Assembly (NCBI RefSeq): GCF_001646665.1
Contig: NZ_LWBU01000300.1
Span: 1 to 64,000 of the forward strand
Source: Streptomyces noursei
GTDB lineage: Bacteria; Actinomycetota; Actinomycetes; Streptomycetales; Streptomycetaceae
Length of the DNA stretch: 64,000 bases
Direction of reading: 5' to 3'
The position numbers and the translations under genes are program-made. Of the stretch, positions 16,372-24,629 are shown in pieces; the stretch's first letter is position 1, and every line of letters begins with the position of its first letter. Under the pieces are notes generated by a model. The model was not told where the DNA came from and did no database searches. It saw only the letters and a program-made list of their open reading frames with translations.

Positions 16372-17267
16372 CCGCCCAGGAACGCGGTGACGCGGTCGCG
16401 CACCCCCCGCGGGTCGAGGCCGTGTGCGGCCAGGTGCTCGTCCATCCGGCCGTAGCGGCGCAACTCCCGCCGGGCCACGCCCAGGCCGAGGACCCGGTGC
16501 GGGACGTCCGCCAGGGCGTCGTTGGCGGCGGCCGTCGAGGTGCCCGCGAGGTACGGCTCGACGATCACGACGTCGGCCGGGCCACCGCCGGCGACCGCAC
16601 GCCGCACGGCCGCGCCGTCGAAGGGGCGCACGGTCGTGGCGTACAGGACCGTCACGTCCAGCCCCTCCGTCGCCGCCAGGACGGTGTCGAGCATCGGGCC
16701 GACCGCCACGACCACGCCCGCCCGGCCCTCGCGGACCGTGAGGAACCCGCCGCCCGTGAGGGCCCGCGCCTCCCGGTTGGTCTGGAGCGACAGCCGTACG
16801 TACACCCTGTCGTCGCCCGCGACGGCGTGCCGCAGCAAGGCCTCCGCCTCGTCCGGATGTCCCGGCACGTGCACCGTCCAGCCGTCCAGCGTGTCCAGCA
16901 GGGCCACATCACCCGGCGACATGTGGGTGAAGCCGCCGGCCGGCCAGTCGTACGAAGCCCCCGCGCTCACCAGCACCGCGCCCACGCCCTGGTGGCCGAG
17001 GTCCAGCTTCACCTGCTCGAAGGGCCGCTCGACCAGGAAGCTCGCGAAGGTGTGCAGCACCGGCCGCAGGCCCGTGAGCGCGAGGCCGCCGCCCACGCCG
17101 ATCAGCAGCTGCTCCCTGATCCCGACGTTGACCACCCGGTCCGGATGCCTCTCCTCCGCCTGCCGGAAGCCGTCGCGGCTGATCTCGGCGAGGACGAGCG
17201 CCAGACGCGGGTCCTCGTCCAGCAGCCGGGTCGTGGTCGAGATGAAACGGTCACGCATCGTGTCCAT
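16368..17267 (-). CDS. transketolase, C-terminal (pyrimidine-binding) subunit
   Basis: A 299-residue split transketolase/DXS-like small subunit. Landmarks are VVNVGIREQLLIGVGGGLA (ThDP pyrimidine-binding Glu, near residue 45) and a C-terminal domain with VIVEPYL and a final RVTAFLGG. It pairs with the N-terminal subunit encoded 13 bp upstream. The ATG at 17267 follows GGGGAGA. Together they would transfer two-carbon ketol units; the physiological substrate is not evident. The stop codon lies inside the right terminal CTAG of the MITE-like element, so the last residues may differ from uninterrupted relatives. Confidence 0.85.
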   Translation of the reverse strand: MDTMRDRFISTTTRLLDEDPRLALVLAEISRDGFRQAEERHPDRVVNVGIREQLLIGVGGGLALTGLRPVLHTFASFLVERPFEQVKLDLGHQGVGAVLVSAGASYDWPAGGFTHMSPGDVALLDTLDGWTVHVPGHPDEAEALLRHAVAGDDRVYVRLSLQTNREARALTGGGFLTVREGRAGVVVAVGPMLDTVLAATEGLDVTVLYATTVRPFDGAAVRRAVAGGGPADVVIVEPYLAGTSTAAANDALADVPHRVLGLGVARRELRRYGRMDEHLAAHGLDPRGVRDRVTAFLGG

Positions 17268-17280
17268 GAGTGTTCTCCCC

Positions 17281-18015
17281 CTACGCGTTCTTGGGCTCGA
17301 CGCGGGCCACCACGGCCCGTGGACGCCCCGGATGGGGGCGGGTGAACGCCGCGTACAGCGCCTCGTGGTCCCGCCCGTCGACGGCCTGTGCCGACCAGCC
17401 GGCCGCCTCGAACCGGGCGACGATCCCGCCGGGCCGCGCGAAGCTCGCCGACGCGTTGTCGATCACCAGCGTGTGCAGCTGCTCCAGTCCTGCCGGGCCC
17501 GCGTAAGCGATGGCCTCGTGGTTGCTCCCCTCGTCCAGCTCCGCGTCGCCGACCAGGACCCACACCCTCGGGTCGGTGAGCCCGTGCGCCCGCAGCCCGA
17601 GCACCGTGCCCACCGCCAGCGGCAGCCCGTGCCCCAGCGACCCGCTGCCGATCTCGGCCCCCGGCACCAGCAGCCGGTCCGGGTGGTGGCCGAGCGGCGA
17701 GTCGTACGACCCGAAGCCCGGCAGCAGCTCCTCGGAGAGGAACCCCTTGGCGGCGAGGACGGCGTAGTACGCCATCGGGCCGTGCCCCTTCGACAGCAGG
17801 AACCGGTCCCGTCCCGGCGCGTCCACGGTCGCGGGCGACACCCGCAGCACCCGGTCGTAGAGCACCCACAGCGCGTCCAGCGTGGACGTGGCGGCCGGGC
17901 CGTGCTTCTCGTCACCGGTCATCAGGGCCATCAGCCGCTCCAGCTCGCGCGGTGCGCCCCGCTTGTCGTCGCGGGCGCCGCCGCCCGCCACGGAGATCTC
18001 AGCCGTGTTCGTCAT
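17281..18015 (-). CDS. transketolase, N-terminal (ThDP-binding) subunit
   Basis: A 244-residue N-terminal half of a split transketolase. It contains the ThDP diphosphate motif VGDAELDEGSNHEA near residue 143 and ASFARPGG near 185; FLLSKGHGPMAYYAVLAAKG near residue 75 is typical. It forms an operon with the C-terminal subunit. The start ATG at 18015 lies about ten bases from a palindromic promoter, so the mRNA probably has an almost absent leader. Such split pairs in Streptomyces often belong to sugar or specialised metabolism, but nothing here fixes the role. Confidence 0.87.
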   Translation of the reverse strand: MTNTAEISVAGGGARDDKRGAPRELERLMALMTGDEKHGPAATSTLDALWVLYDRVLRVSPATVDAPGRDRFLLSKGHGPMAYYAVLAAKGFLSEELLPGFGSYDSPLGHHPDRLLVPGAEIGSGSLGHGLPLAVGTVLGLRAHGLTDPRVWVLVGDAELDEGSNHEAIAYAGPAGLEQLHTLVIDNASASFARPGGIVARFEAAGWSAQAVDGRDHEALYAAFTRPHPGRPRAVVARVEPKNA

Positions 18016-18030
18016 GCCACCGACAGTGCA

Positions 18031-18054
18031 ACCTCAACCCCGCTTGAGGTCAAC
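18031..18054 (-). promoter_or_regulatory. palindromic operator/promoter of the split transketolase operon
   Basis: Reading towards the genes, a -35-like TTGACC overlaps a perfect inverted repeat ACCTCAA-N6-TTGAGGT (18031-18050). A weak -10 candidate (TGCACT) follows after 17 bp. A dyad placed between -35 and -10 is the layout used by MerR/SoxR-type activators. No MerR gene lies nearby, so the regulator is unknown. Confidence 0.55.
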
Positions 18055-18143
18055 CCGCGGAAGTGGTTCGTGATCACCGGCAGGAGTGCGGTATTGTTCT
18101 CGTGCACGCAGGGCCGAGGGGAAACCCCAGGTCAGACGGGCAT

Positions 18144-18217
<74 letters not shown>

Positions 18218-18234
18218 CTCGAAGGAGTCGCAGG

Positions 18235-18274
18235 TCAAAGGGCCGTTTCAGAGTGATCTGAAACGGCCCTTTGA
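18235..18274 (+). terminator. strong stem-loop terminator after tRNA-Pro
   Basis: TCAAAGGGCCGTTTCAGA (18235-18252) and its exact reverse complement (18257-18274) flank a GTGA loop. This is an 18-bp perfect stem that separates the tRNA from the streptomycin-type cluster. Confidence 0.9.
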
Positions 18275-18463
18275 TCGTTCCGGGTGCCGCTGGACCTGCG
18301 CACCGCGCACGCAGCGCCCTGAGGTACGTCCCGCACCGGCCGGACCCGAACGGCGGCCGGTTCGACCGGCTCGCCGGCAGGAGGCGCCCGGCGCGGCCCG
18401 GGCCCGACCCGGTCGGGCAGCGGGACCCTGGGGCGCCCGGGCAGCGGGACGGTCGGGGAGACC

Positions 18464-19750
18464 TCACGGGGTGAACAGCTCGTCCTGCTCGGTGCGGAGG
18501 GCGTCGACCAGGCGGCCCGGGGGCAGCGTCACGTCACGGTAGGAGATCACGGTGTCCTTGGCGACGGCCCGGCGCAGCACGCAGCCCTCGGAGATCCCCA
18601 TCGGCAGCAGCTCGCCGGCGCGGGTCGCCGTGTGCGACTCGGCCACCCCGAAGGTGTCGTAGCCGCCTATGCCGTCCAGCACCGTACCGGCGGGCAGGTC
18701 GCGCTTGGCAGTCGCCACCACGTCGACCCGGGGGCCCGCGGGCGGGGTCAGTGCGGCATCGCCGAAGTCCACCGCGCGCACCACGGTGTGCGGCACCTCG
18801 AAGTGGCACAGGTGGTAGGGCGTGTAGAAGCAGTAGAGCGGGCCCCGGCCGAGCTTGTACAGCTCCAGGTACGAACGCTGCGCCGGGTCGTCGTGGGTGC
18901 CCAGCACGTACACGCCCGGCGCGGGCTTGGTGCCCACCACGTAGTCCACGATGCCGCCGAACTCGCGCAGTTCGTCCACGTCGTACATCAGTGTCAGCTC
19001 ATCGACGTGGCCGCGGTGGTCGCGCCCGTACATGCCGCGCCGCGGCACGGTGAAGCCGAAGGCGTTGGCCACGATCGCCTGCTCGAAGGAGACCTTCGTC
19101 CCGTCCGTGAAACTGGTGATCATGTGAACGTTCTGGCCCCACCGGTCGGCGAACGGCTGCTGGGTGGTCGGGGTGCGGTACTCGTCCTGGAAGCCCTTGA
19201 TGTTTCCGGCCACCAGCGGGGTGACGCCCAGGCTGTGCACGAAGCGGAGCAGATTGGCCTGCACCGCCGGCTGGTCACCGTCCGCCCCGGTGAGCACCAC
19301 CCCGGCCGAGCGGGCACGGTGCGCCAGCAACGGGCCGACCGTACAATCGAGTTCGGCGTTCATGGTCACCACCGGCAGGCCCCGCTCGATGGCGGCGACG
19401 GTGACCCGGGCGCCGAACTCGACCGCCCCCGTGACGTCCACCAGGCAGTCGATGCCCTCCGCAGCGACCAGTGCGAACGCGTCCTCGGTCACCACTGGCC
19501 GGCCGGTGGCCACAGCCGCAGAGATCGCGTCGGCCGTGTCGGCCCGGCACGGAGCCAGTCCTGCCTCCTTGTAGGCGCGTTCCGCGTTGTCCGGGTTCCG
19601 GTTGGATATGGCCGCCACCCGCATGCCGGGCACCGCGGCGGTGATGTGCCGGACCAGTCCGCGCCCCATGTAACCGGCACCCACCATGCCGACCCGGATC
19701 GGCCGACCCTCTTCCGCGCGGCGGCGCAGCGCCGTATCGACGATGATCAT
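18464..19750 (-). CDS. strU: SAF-domain NAD(P)-dependent oxidoreductase, StrU-like
   Basis: A 428-residue protein. The N-terminal Rossmann domain (VGMVGAGYMGRGLVRHI, residues 19-35) resembles homoserine dehydrogenase/Gfo-Idh enzymes, and the C-terminal region has an SAF-like fold (KRDLPAGTVLDGIGGYDTFG). This matches the COG4091 type of predicted dehydrogenase. In S. griseus a putative oxidoreductase gene, strU, sits divergent from strV. Position, orientation and the StrR site between the two support that name. Its reaction in streptomycin biosynthesis is not known to me. ATG 19750 is chosen over the 20-residue-longer frame, which is a Pro/Gly/Arg-rich extension without a Rossmann start. Confidence 0.65.
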   Translation of the reverse strand: MIIVDTALRRRAEEGRPIRVGMVGAGYMGRGLVRHITAAVPGMRVAAISNRNPDNAERAYKEAGLAPCRADTADAISAAVATGRPVVTEDAFALVAAEGIDCLVDVTGAVEFGARVTVAAIERGLPVVTMNAELDCTVGPLLAHRARSAGVVLTGADGDQPAVQANLLRFVHSLGVTPLVAGNIKGFQDEYRTPTTQQPFADRWGQNVHMITSFTDGTKVSFEQAIVANAFGFTVPRRGMYGRDHRGHVDELTLMYDVDELREFGGIVDYVVGTKPAPGVYVLGTHDDPAQRSYLELYKLGRGPLYCFYTPYHLCHFEVPHTVVRAVDFGDAALTPPAGPRVDVVATAKRDLPAGTVLDGIGGYDTFGVAESHTATRAGELLPMGISEGCVLRRAVAKDTVISYRDVTLPPGRLVDALRTEQDELFTP

Positions 19751-19960
19751 CGGCGGGCCGCCGGCCCTGCGGCCGCCGCGTGCCCCGGGCGCCGCGCGGG
19801 AAGCGGGCACACCGGGAACCGGAACGGGCGACGGATTCCGGCGGGTGTTCGGCGGTCCTCCGCCGGTTGTTTCCGTTCCATGAGCGCCGCACCCTTCGGC
19901 CCAGTGGCGTGAACCAGCATGGCGAATCTCCGATGCCTGTTGTTGCGTCAGGGAATTGCG

Positions 19961-19990
19961 AGGCTAGGTCGGGGCCAGGAAACCGGGCAA
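19961..19990 (-). promoter_or_regulatory. candidate strU promoter
   Basis: On the minus strand TTGCCC (19990-19985) and TAGCCT (19966-19961) are separated by 18 bp, about 205 bp upstream of the strU ATG and about 110 bp from the StrR operator. The -10 hexamer TAGCCT recurs upstream of stsG and strB1. Confidence 0.4.
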
Positions 19991-20101
19991 CAGCCGCCGG
20001 TCGGCCGACCCTGTACGGGAACCAGTGAACGGAGCCGGAATGGCTTTCGCCTGGGAAAGACACCGAAGAGCCCTTGGCGCGCGTACCGTGACCGCGAGGG
20101 T

Positions 20102-20130
20102 TTTCGACTGCTTACCGTACGCAGTCGAAC
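20102..20130. promoter_or_regulatory. StrR operator in the strU-strV intergenic region
   Basis: TTTCGACTG-N11-CAGTCGAAC differs at one base from the StrR consensus GTTCGACTG-N11-CAGTCGAAC known from S. griseus. It lies 27 bp before the strV -35 box and between divergent strU and strV, so it could activate both. Confidence 0.88.
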
Positions 20131-20156
20131 AAGGAACCGGCTGCAATGAACGGAAG

Positions 20157-20187
20157 TTGACGAGCCGTCCGGAGCACTCGGTATGTT
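20157..20187 (+). promoter_or_regulatory. candidate strV promoter, leaderless
   Basis: TTGACG (20157-20162), 19-bp spacer, TATGTT (20182-20187). The strV ATG begins 6 bp after the -10 box, so transcription would start at or next to the start codon. This agrees with the lack of a ribosome site for strV. The StrR site is centred about 78 bp upstream of the start. Confidence 0.55.
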
Positions 20188-20193
20188 CGCGCA

Positions 20194-22002
20194 ATGCGCC
20201 CGCTCCCCGTCGCAGACCCAGGCGTCCCCGATATCCGGTCGGCTTCCCGGTACTTGCTGTGGCTCGCGGGCCGCATGGCCGGGCCGCTGGGCGTCGCCGC
20301 GTTCCTCGGCCTGCTGTGGCTCGGCTCGCAGGCACTCGTGCCGGTCGTCGTCCGCGAGGCCGTCGACGAGGGTCTGATCCCCGGCGACATGAACGCCGTG
20401 CTGTTGTGGTCCGCGGTGCTCCTGGGCCTCGGAGTGGTGCAGGCGGTGTCCGGAATGATCCGCCGTCGGCTGAGCATGCACAACGCACTGTCGGCCGGCT
20501 TCCGCACGGTGCAGCTGGTGGTCGGCCACGCGGACCGGCTCGGGGCCGGCCTGGAGCGGCGCGTCGACGACGGTGAGCTGGTCAGCGTGGGCACATCCGA
20601 CATGACCACCATCGGCAGCGCGTTCGACGTCGTCGGCCGGGCCTTCGGCGCCGTCGTCTCCACGCTCCTGGTCGCCTTCATACTTCTCGACCAGTCGCCC
20701 TCGCTCGGTCTCCTCCTGATCGTCGCCCTGCCCGCCATCATCCTCACCCTGGGCTACACCCTGCGCCCGCTGCACCACAGGCAGAGCGCCTACCGGGAAC
20801 TCCAGGGCGAGCTGACCTCCCGGCTCACCGACGTGGTGAGCGGACTGCGGGTCCTGCGGGGCGTCGGCGGTGAGTCGTCCTTCGCCCGGTCCTACCGCGA
20901 ACGCTCCCAGCGCGTACGCGACGCCGGCTCCGGCGTCGCCGGGGCGGAGGCCCTCATCCGCGCCGCCCAGGTACTGCTCCCCGGCCTCCTGGTCGGCACG
21001 GTCACCTGGATCGGCGCCCGGGCCGCGCTCACCGGCTCCGTCACGCCGGGCGAGCTCGTCGCCTTCTACGCGTACGCCGCCTTCCTCGTCGAACCGCTGG
21101 CCATCTTCACCGACACCGCCGACCGGTTCACCCGCGCCCACGTGGCCGCCCGCCGAGTGGTGGCCGTACTGGCACTGCCCGCCCCGTGCCCCGACGTCGA
21201 GCGCGGGCGCGCCCCGGTGCCGGCGGGCCGGCACGACCTGGTCGACGAGGTCACCGGACTGGTCGTGACGGGCGGGTCCTTCCTGGTGGTCGTGGCCCCG
21301 CCGACGGAAGGCGTGCGGCTGGCCGACCGGCTCGGCGGTTACGCCGAGGGTCCCGTCAGGTACGCCGGGCTGCCGCTCGGCGATCTGCGCACCACCGAGG
21401 TCCGCCGGCACATCCTGGTGGTCGACAACCGCTCCCGGCTCCTGCGCGGGCCCCTGCGGGACAGCCTCGACCCGCACGGCACCGCAACGGACGACGAGGT
21501 GTTCGCCGCCCTGCGGGTCGCCGCGGCGGAGGACGTCGTCGAAGCGCTGCCCGAAGGCCTGGACACCGTGATCACCGCCGGCGGGAACCGGTTCTCCGGC
21601 GGCCAGCGCCAGCGGCTGGTCCTTGCCCGCGCGGTGCTCGCCGACCCCGACGTCCTCGTCGTGGTCGACCCCACCTCCGCCGTGGACGCCCACACCGAGG
21701 ACAGGGTGGGACGCCGGCTGCGCGCCGCCCGCGAGGGCCGCACCACCGTCCTCGTGAGCTCCAGCCCGCTGCTGCTCGACCGCGCCGAGCGGGTCGCCCT
21801 GCTGCACGGAGGGTCCGTCTCCGCCACCGGACGCCATCGGGACCTGCTGGCCACCAGCGCGGAGTACCGCCGTGTCATCCAGCGCGAAACCGGCGGCGCC
21901 CTCACCGAGCTCCACGCCGTCGACCCTCCCGGAGGAACCGCCGGCGACGCCGCCGAAGGAGCGCCCGCCACCGGTCTCGTCACCCGGGGGAACACCGAAT
22001 GA
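20194..22002 (+). CDS. strV: ABC exporter half, StrV-like, with degenerate ATP site
   Basis: A 602-residue type IV (ABCB-like) half-transporter: an N-terminal six-helix transmembrane domain (about residues 15-300) and a C-terminal nucleotide-binding domain (about 335-575). The NBD keeps a good signature motif (RFSGGQRQR, near 467) but has lost the P-loop (VVVAPPTEGVRLA where GxxGxGKS/T is expected). The catalytic Glu after Walker B is replaced by Pro (VVVDPTSAVD), and the H-loop His is Ser (LVSSSPLL). It must work with StrW, whose gene overlaps by ATGA. StrV/StrW are the proposed exporters of (6-phospho)streptomycin in S. griseus. First gene of a StrR-controlled operon. Confidence 0.85.
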   Translation: MRPLPVADPGVPDIRSASRYLLWLAGRMAGPLGVAAFLGLLWLGSQALVPVVVREAVDEGLIPGDMNAVLLWSAVLLGLGVVQAVSGMIRRRLSMHNALSAGFRTVQLVVGHADRLGAGLERRVDDGELVSVGTSDMTTIGSAFDVVGRAFGAVVSTLLVAFILLDQSPSLGLLLIVALPAIILTLGYTLRPLHHRQSAYRELQGELTSRLTDVVSGLRVLRGVGGESSFARSYRERSQRVRDAGSGVAGAEALIRAAQVLLPGLLVGTVTWIGARAALTGSVTPGELVAFYAYAAFLVEPLAIFTDTADRFTRAHVAARRVVAVLALPAPCPDVERGRAPVPAGRHDLVDEVTGLVVTGGSFLVVVAPPTEGVRLADRLGGYAEGPVRYAGLPLGDLRTTEVRRHILVVDNRSRLLRGPLRDSLDPHGTATDDEVFAALRVAAAEDVVEALPEGLDTVITAGGNRFSGGQRQRLVLARAVLADPDVLVVVDPTSAVDAHTEDRVGRRLRAAREGRTTVLVSSSPLLLDRAERVALLHGGSVSATGRHRDLLATSAEYRRVIQRETGGALTELHAVDPPGGTAGDAAEGAPATGLVTRGNTE

Positions 22003-23741
22003 GCAGGGCCATGCTGCCGGTCGCCGACACCGCCGAGGTCCGCCGGCACGCCCGCGCCCTGGCCCGGCGCCACCGTCGGGACCTCGGGTTCCTGCTGGCA
22101 CTGCACGGACTCGCGGCCGTGTGCGGACTGATCGCCCCCTGGCTCGTCGGGCGGCTCGTCGACGAAGTGGCCGACGGCACCACGGCCAACACCGTCGACC
22201 TTCTCGCCCTCGGCCTGCTGGCCTCACTGGTCAGCCACGCGGCGCTCACCTACGGCGCGGTCCAGCGCTCCTGCCGGTTCGGCGAGAAGATCACCGCAGA
22301 GGTGCGCGAGGACTTCGTCGACCGGGTCGTGTCGCTGCCGCTGTCCACCGTGGAGGACGCCGAGCCCGGTGACCTGATCACCCGCGCCTCACGCGACACC
22401 GACGCTCTCACCAACACCGTCCGCTATGCCGCGCCGGAAACCCTGATCGCCACGCTCACCTGCCTGTTCACTTTCGTCGCCCTGCTGCTCACCGGACCCC
22501 TCACCGCCCTGCCCAGCCTCCTCGTCGTCCCGCTGCTGTGGGCCGGGACCCGTTGGTACCTGCGGCGCTCAGGCGTCGCCTACCGCAGGCGGGCGGCCGG
22601 GTACGTGGCCCTCGGGGACAACCTCGCCGAAACGGTGCCCGGTGCGCGCACCGCCGAGGCGTTCGGCCTGCGCCCGCGGCGGCGCCGGGAGCTCGACCGC
22701 GACCTGGGGGAGGCGTACGAGGCCGAGCGCCACACCATGTGGCTCCGCAGCGCCTGGTACCTGTCGGTCGAGCTCAGCTATGCCGTCCCGCTGGTCGCCA
22801 CCGTCGCCGTCGGCGGGCTGCTGTACACGGGCGGGCTGGCCCCCCTGGGCCAGGTGGTCGCCGCCACCCTGTACGTACGGCAGCTCATCTTCCCACTGGA
22901 CGACGTGCTGAGCTGGATGGACGAGTTGCAGATCGGTTCCGCGTCGCTGGCCCGGGTGCTCGGCGTCGGGAAGCTGCCCGCCGACCGCGAGCCGACCGGC
23001 GCCCGGCCCGACGGACAGGACCTCAGCGCCCGGGCCGTCACCTTCGCGTACGTGCCGGGACGCGCCGTCCTGCACGGCGTCGACCTGGACCTGGCGCCGG
23101 GTGAACGGCTCGCCGTCGTCGGCCCGTCGGGCTCCGGGAAGTCCACCCTCGGCAAGCTGCTCGCCGGTGTCTACCACCCCGATTCCGGGACCGTGAGCGT
23201 CGGGGGCGTGCCTCTGGTCGAGCTGGCCACCGAGGAACTGCGCGGTCGCATCGCCCTGGTCACGCAGGAGCACCACATCTTCCGCGGCACGCTGCGGGAG
23301 AACCTCGCCCTGGCCCGGCCCGGCGCGGACGACAGCCTCGCACAGCGCGCCCTGGACGTCGTCGGCGCGGGCGACTGGGCGGCCGCGCTCCCGGACGGTC
23401 TTGACACTTTGGTCGGCTCCACCGGGCACGACCTCACCGCCGCTCAGGCCCAGCAGGTGGCGCTGGCCCGTCTGGTGCTCGCCGACCCGCACACACTGGT
23501 GCTCGACGAAGCCACGGCCCTGCTCGACCCGGCCACCGCACGGCACGCCGAGCGTGCCATGGCCGCTGTGCTCGGCGACCGGACGGTCGTCGCCATCGCG
23601 CACCGGCTGCACACCGCCGAGGACGCCGACCGCATCGCCGTCGTCGACAAGGGCCGCATCACCGAACTGGGCAGTCACCACGAGCTGCTGGCCGCCGGCG
23701 GCGCCTATGCCGCTCTGTGGCGCACCTGGCAGGGCGAGTGA
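21999..23741 (+). CDS. strW: ABC exporter half, StrW-like, catalytic partner
   Basis: A 580-residue half-transporter with an N-terminal transmembrane domain (about residues 25-310) and an NBD with intact Walker A GPSGSGKST (near 375), Q-loop VTQEHH, Walker B plus Glu LVLDEAT (near 502) and H-loop AIAHRL. Its signature is abnormal: DLTAAQAQQ replaces LSGGQ. This is complementary to StrV, so the dimer has one competent site (StrW P-loop with StrV signature) and one degenerate site. The ATG overlaps the strV stop. Likely membrane exporter of the cluster product. Confidence 0.87.
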   Translation: MSRAMLPVADTAEVRRHARALARRHRRDLGFLLALHGLAAVCGLIAPWLVGRLVDEVADGTTANTVDLLALGLLASLVSHAALTYGAVQRSCRFGEKITAEVREDFVDRVVSLPLSTVEDAEPGDLITRASRDTDALTNTVRYAAPETLIATLTCLFTFVALLLTGPLTALPSLLVVPLLWAGTRWYLRRSGVAYRRRAAGYVALGDNLAETVPGARTAEAFGLRPRRRRELDRDLGEAYEAERHTMWLRSAWYLSVELSYAVPLVATVAVGGLLYTGGLAPLGQVVAATLYVRQLIFPLDDVLSWMDELQIGSASLARVLGVGKLPADREPTGARPDGQDLSARAVTFAYVPGRAVLHGVDLDLAPGERLAVVGPSGSGKSTLGKLLAGVYHPDSGTVSVGGVPLVELATEELRGRIALVTQEHHIFRGTLRENLALARPGADDSLAQRALDVVGAGDWAAALPDGLDTLVGSTGHDLTAAQAQQVALARLVLADPHTLVLDEATALLDPATARHAERAMAAVLGDRTVVAIAHRLHTAEDADRIAVVDKGRITELGSHHELLAAGGAYAALWRTWQGE

Positions 23742-23772
23742 ATTCCCGCCCCCTCCGCGGCGATTGAAATCA

Positions 23773-23801
23773 TTGCGGCACATACGGCTCCGGCCTAGCC
23801 T
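23773..23801 (+). promoter_or_regulatory. candidate stsG promoter, leaderless
   Basis: TTGCGG (23773-23778), 17-bp spacer, TAGCCT (23796-23801). The stsG ATG at 23809 lies 7 bp after the -10, predicting an almost leaderless transcript. There is no ribosome site before stsG, which fits. No StrR consensus is seen here. Confidence 0.45.
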
Positions 23802-23808
23802 GAGCCTC

Positions 23809-24570
23809 ATGAATCCGAGAAAGCCGCACGTGGATTGGGACAGCCTTTTCGGCGACGATTACGACTACTTCGACCTGCCCGACCTCACTCCCGAGCTGAG
23901 CGGGGAGGAAGCGACGAGCATGGTGGAACTCGGTGGGTTCGAACCGGGGATGCGCCTCCTGGACGCGCCGTGCGGACACGGCCGGCACGCCAACGTGCTC
24001 GCATCACGCGGCTATCACGTGGTCGGCGTCGACCGGGACGAGCGCTTTCTCGAAATGGCCCGGCAGGAGGCCAGAAAATTGGCGGTCGAAGTCGATTACC
24101 GGCACGTCGACCTCCGTGAGATGTCCTTCGAAGCGGAATTCGACGCGGCCGTGTCCTGGTACAGCTCCTTCGGCTACTTCGACGACGACACGGACCGGGA
24201 CATACTCCGGCGCTACCGCCGCGCACTGCGCCCGGGCGGCCGATTCCTGCTCGACATGCACTCCCCGTACCGACACATCCCGAGCGTGCTGGCCAACCAC
24301 GAGATGCACGTCGACGTCCTGCGCCGCGGACCGGACATGGCCGTCGACATCCAGGAGCTGGACGCCGAGGCGAGCCGCTACTACGCGGAGAAGATCACCA
24401 TCCGGGACGACAAGGTGGAGAGGGCCCGCTACAGCGTCCGTATGTTCACCGCGCCCGAGATCCTGGAGTGGTTCCGCACCGCCGGTTTCTCCCACGCGCG
24501 GGTCATGAACGAGACGGGTGGCACGTTCACCGTCAGCAGCCGCCGCCTGATGGTCCTCGGCACCGCCTGA
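23809..24570 (+). CDS. stsG: class I SAM-dependent methyltransferase, StsG-like
   Basis: A 253-residue Rossmann-fold methyltransferase. SAM motif I is LLDAPCGHGRHANVLASRG (residues 47-65), followed by VVGVDRDE (motif II acidic residue) and the later motif ALRPGGRFLLDMHS near 140. Streptomycin needs one N-methylation, on the L-glucosamine amino group; stsG of S. griseus is the proposed N-methyltransferase gene and occupies this position after strW. No other methyltransferase is seen in the cluster, which strengthens that role. Substrate timing (free sugar, nucleotide sugar or late) is not determined by the sequence. Confidence 0.75.
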   Translation: MNPRKPHVDWDSLFGDDYDYFDLPDLTPELSGEEATSMVELGGFEPGMRLLDAPCGHGRHANVLASRGYHVVGVDRDERFLEMARQEARKLAVEVDYRHVDLREMSFEAEFDAAVSWYSSFGYFDDDTDRDILRRYRRALRPGGRFLLDMHSPYRHIPSVLANHEMHVDVLRRGPDMAVDIQELDAEASRYYAEKITIRDDKVERARYSVRMFTAPEILEWFRTAGFSHARVMNETGGTFTVSSRRLMVLGTA

Positions 24571-24629
24571 GCGACCACCACCGCGCGCCCCGGCCCACCG
24601 TGACCGACCGATCGCGAAAGAGGGTTCCC

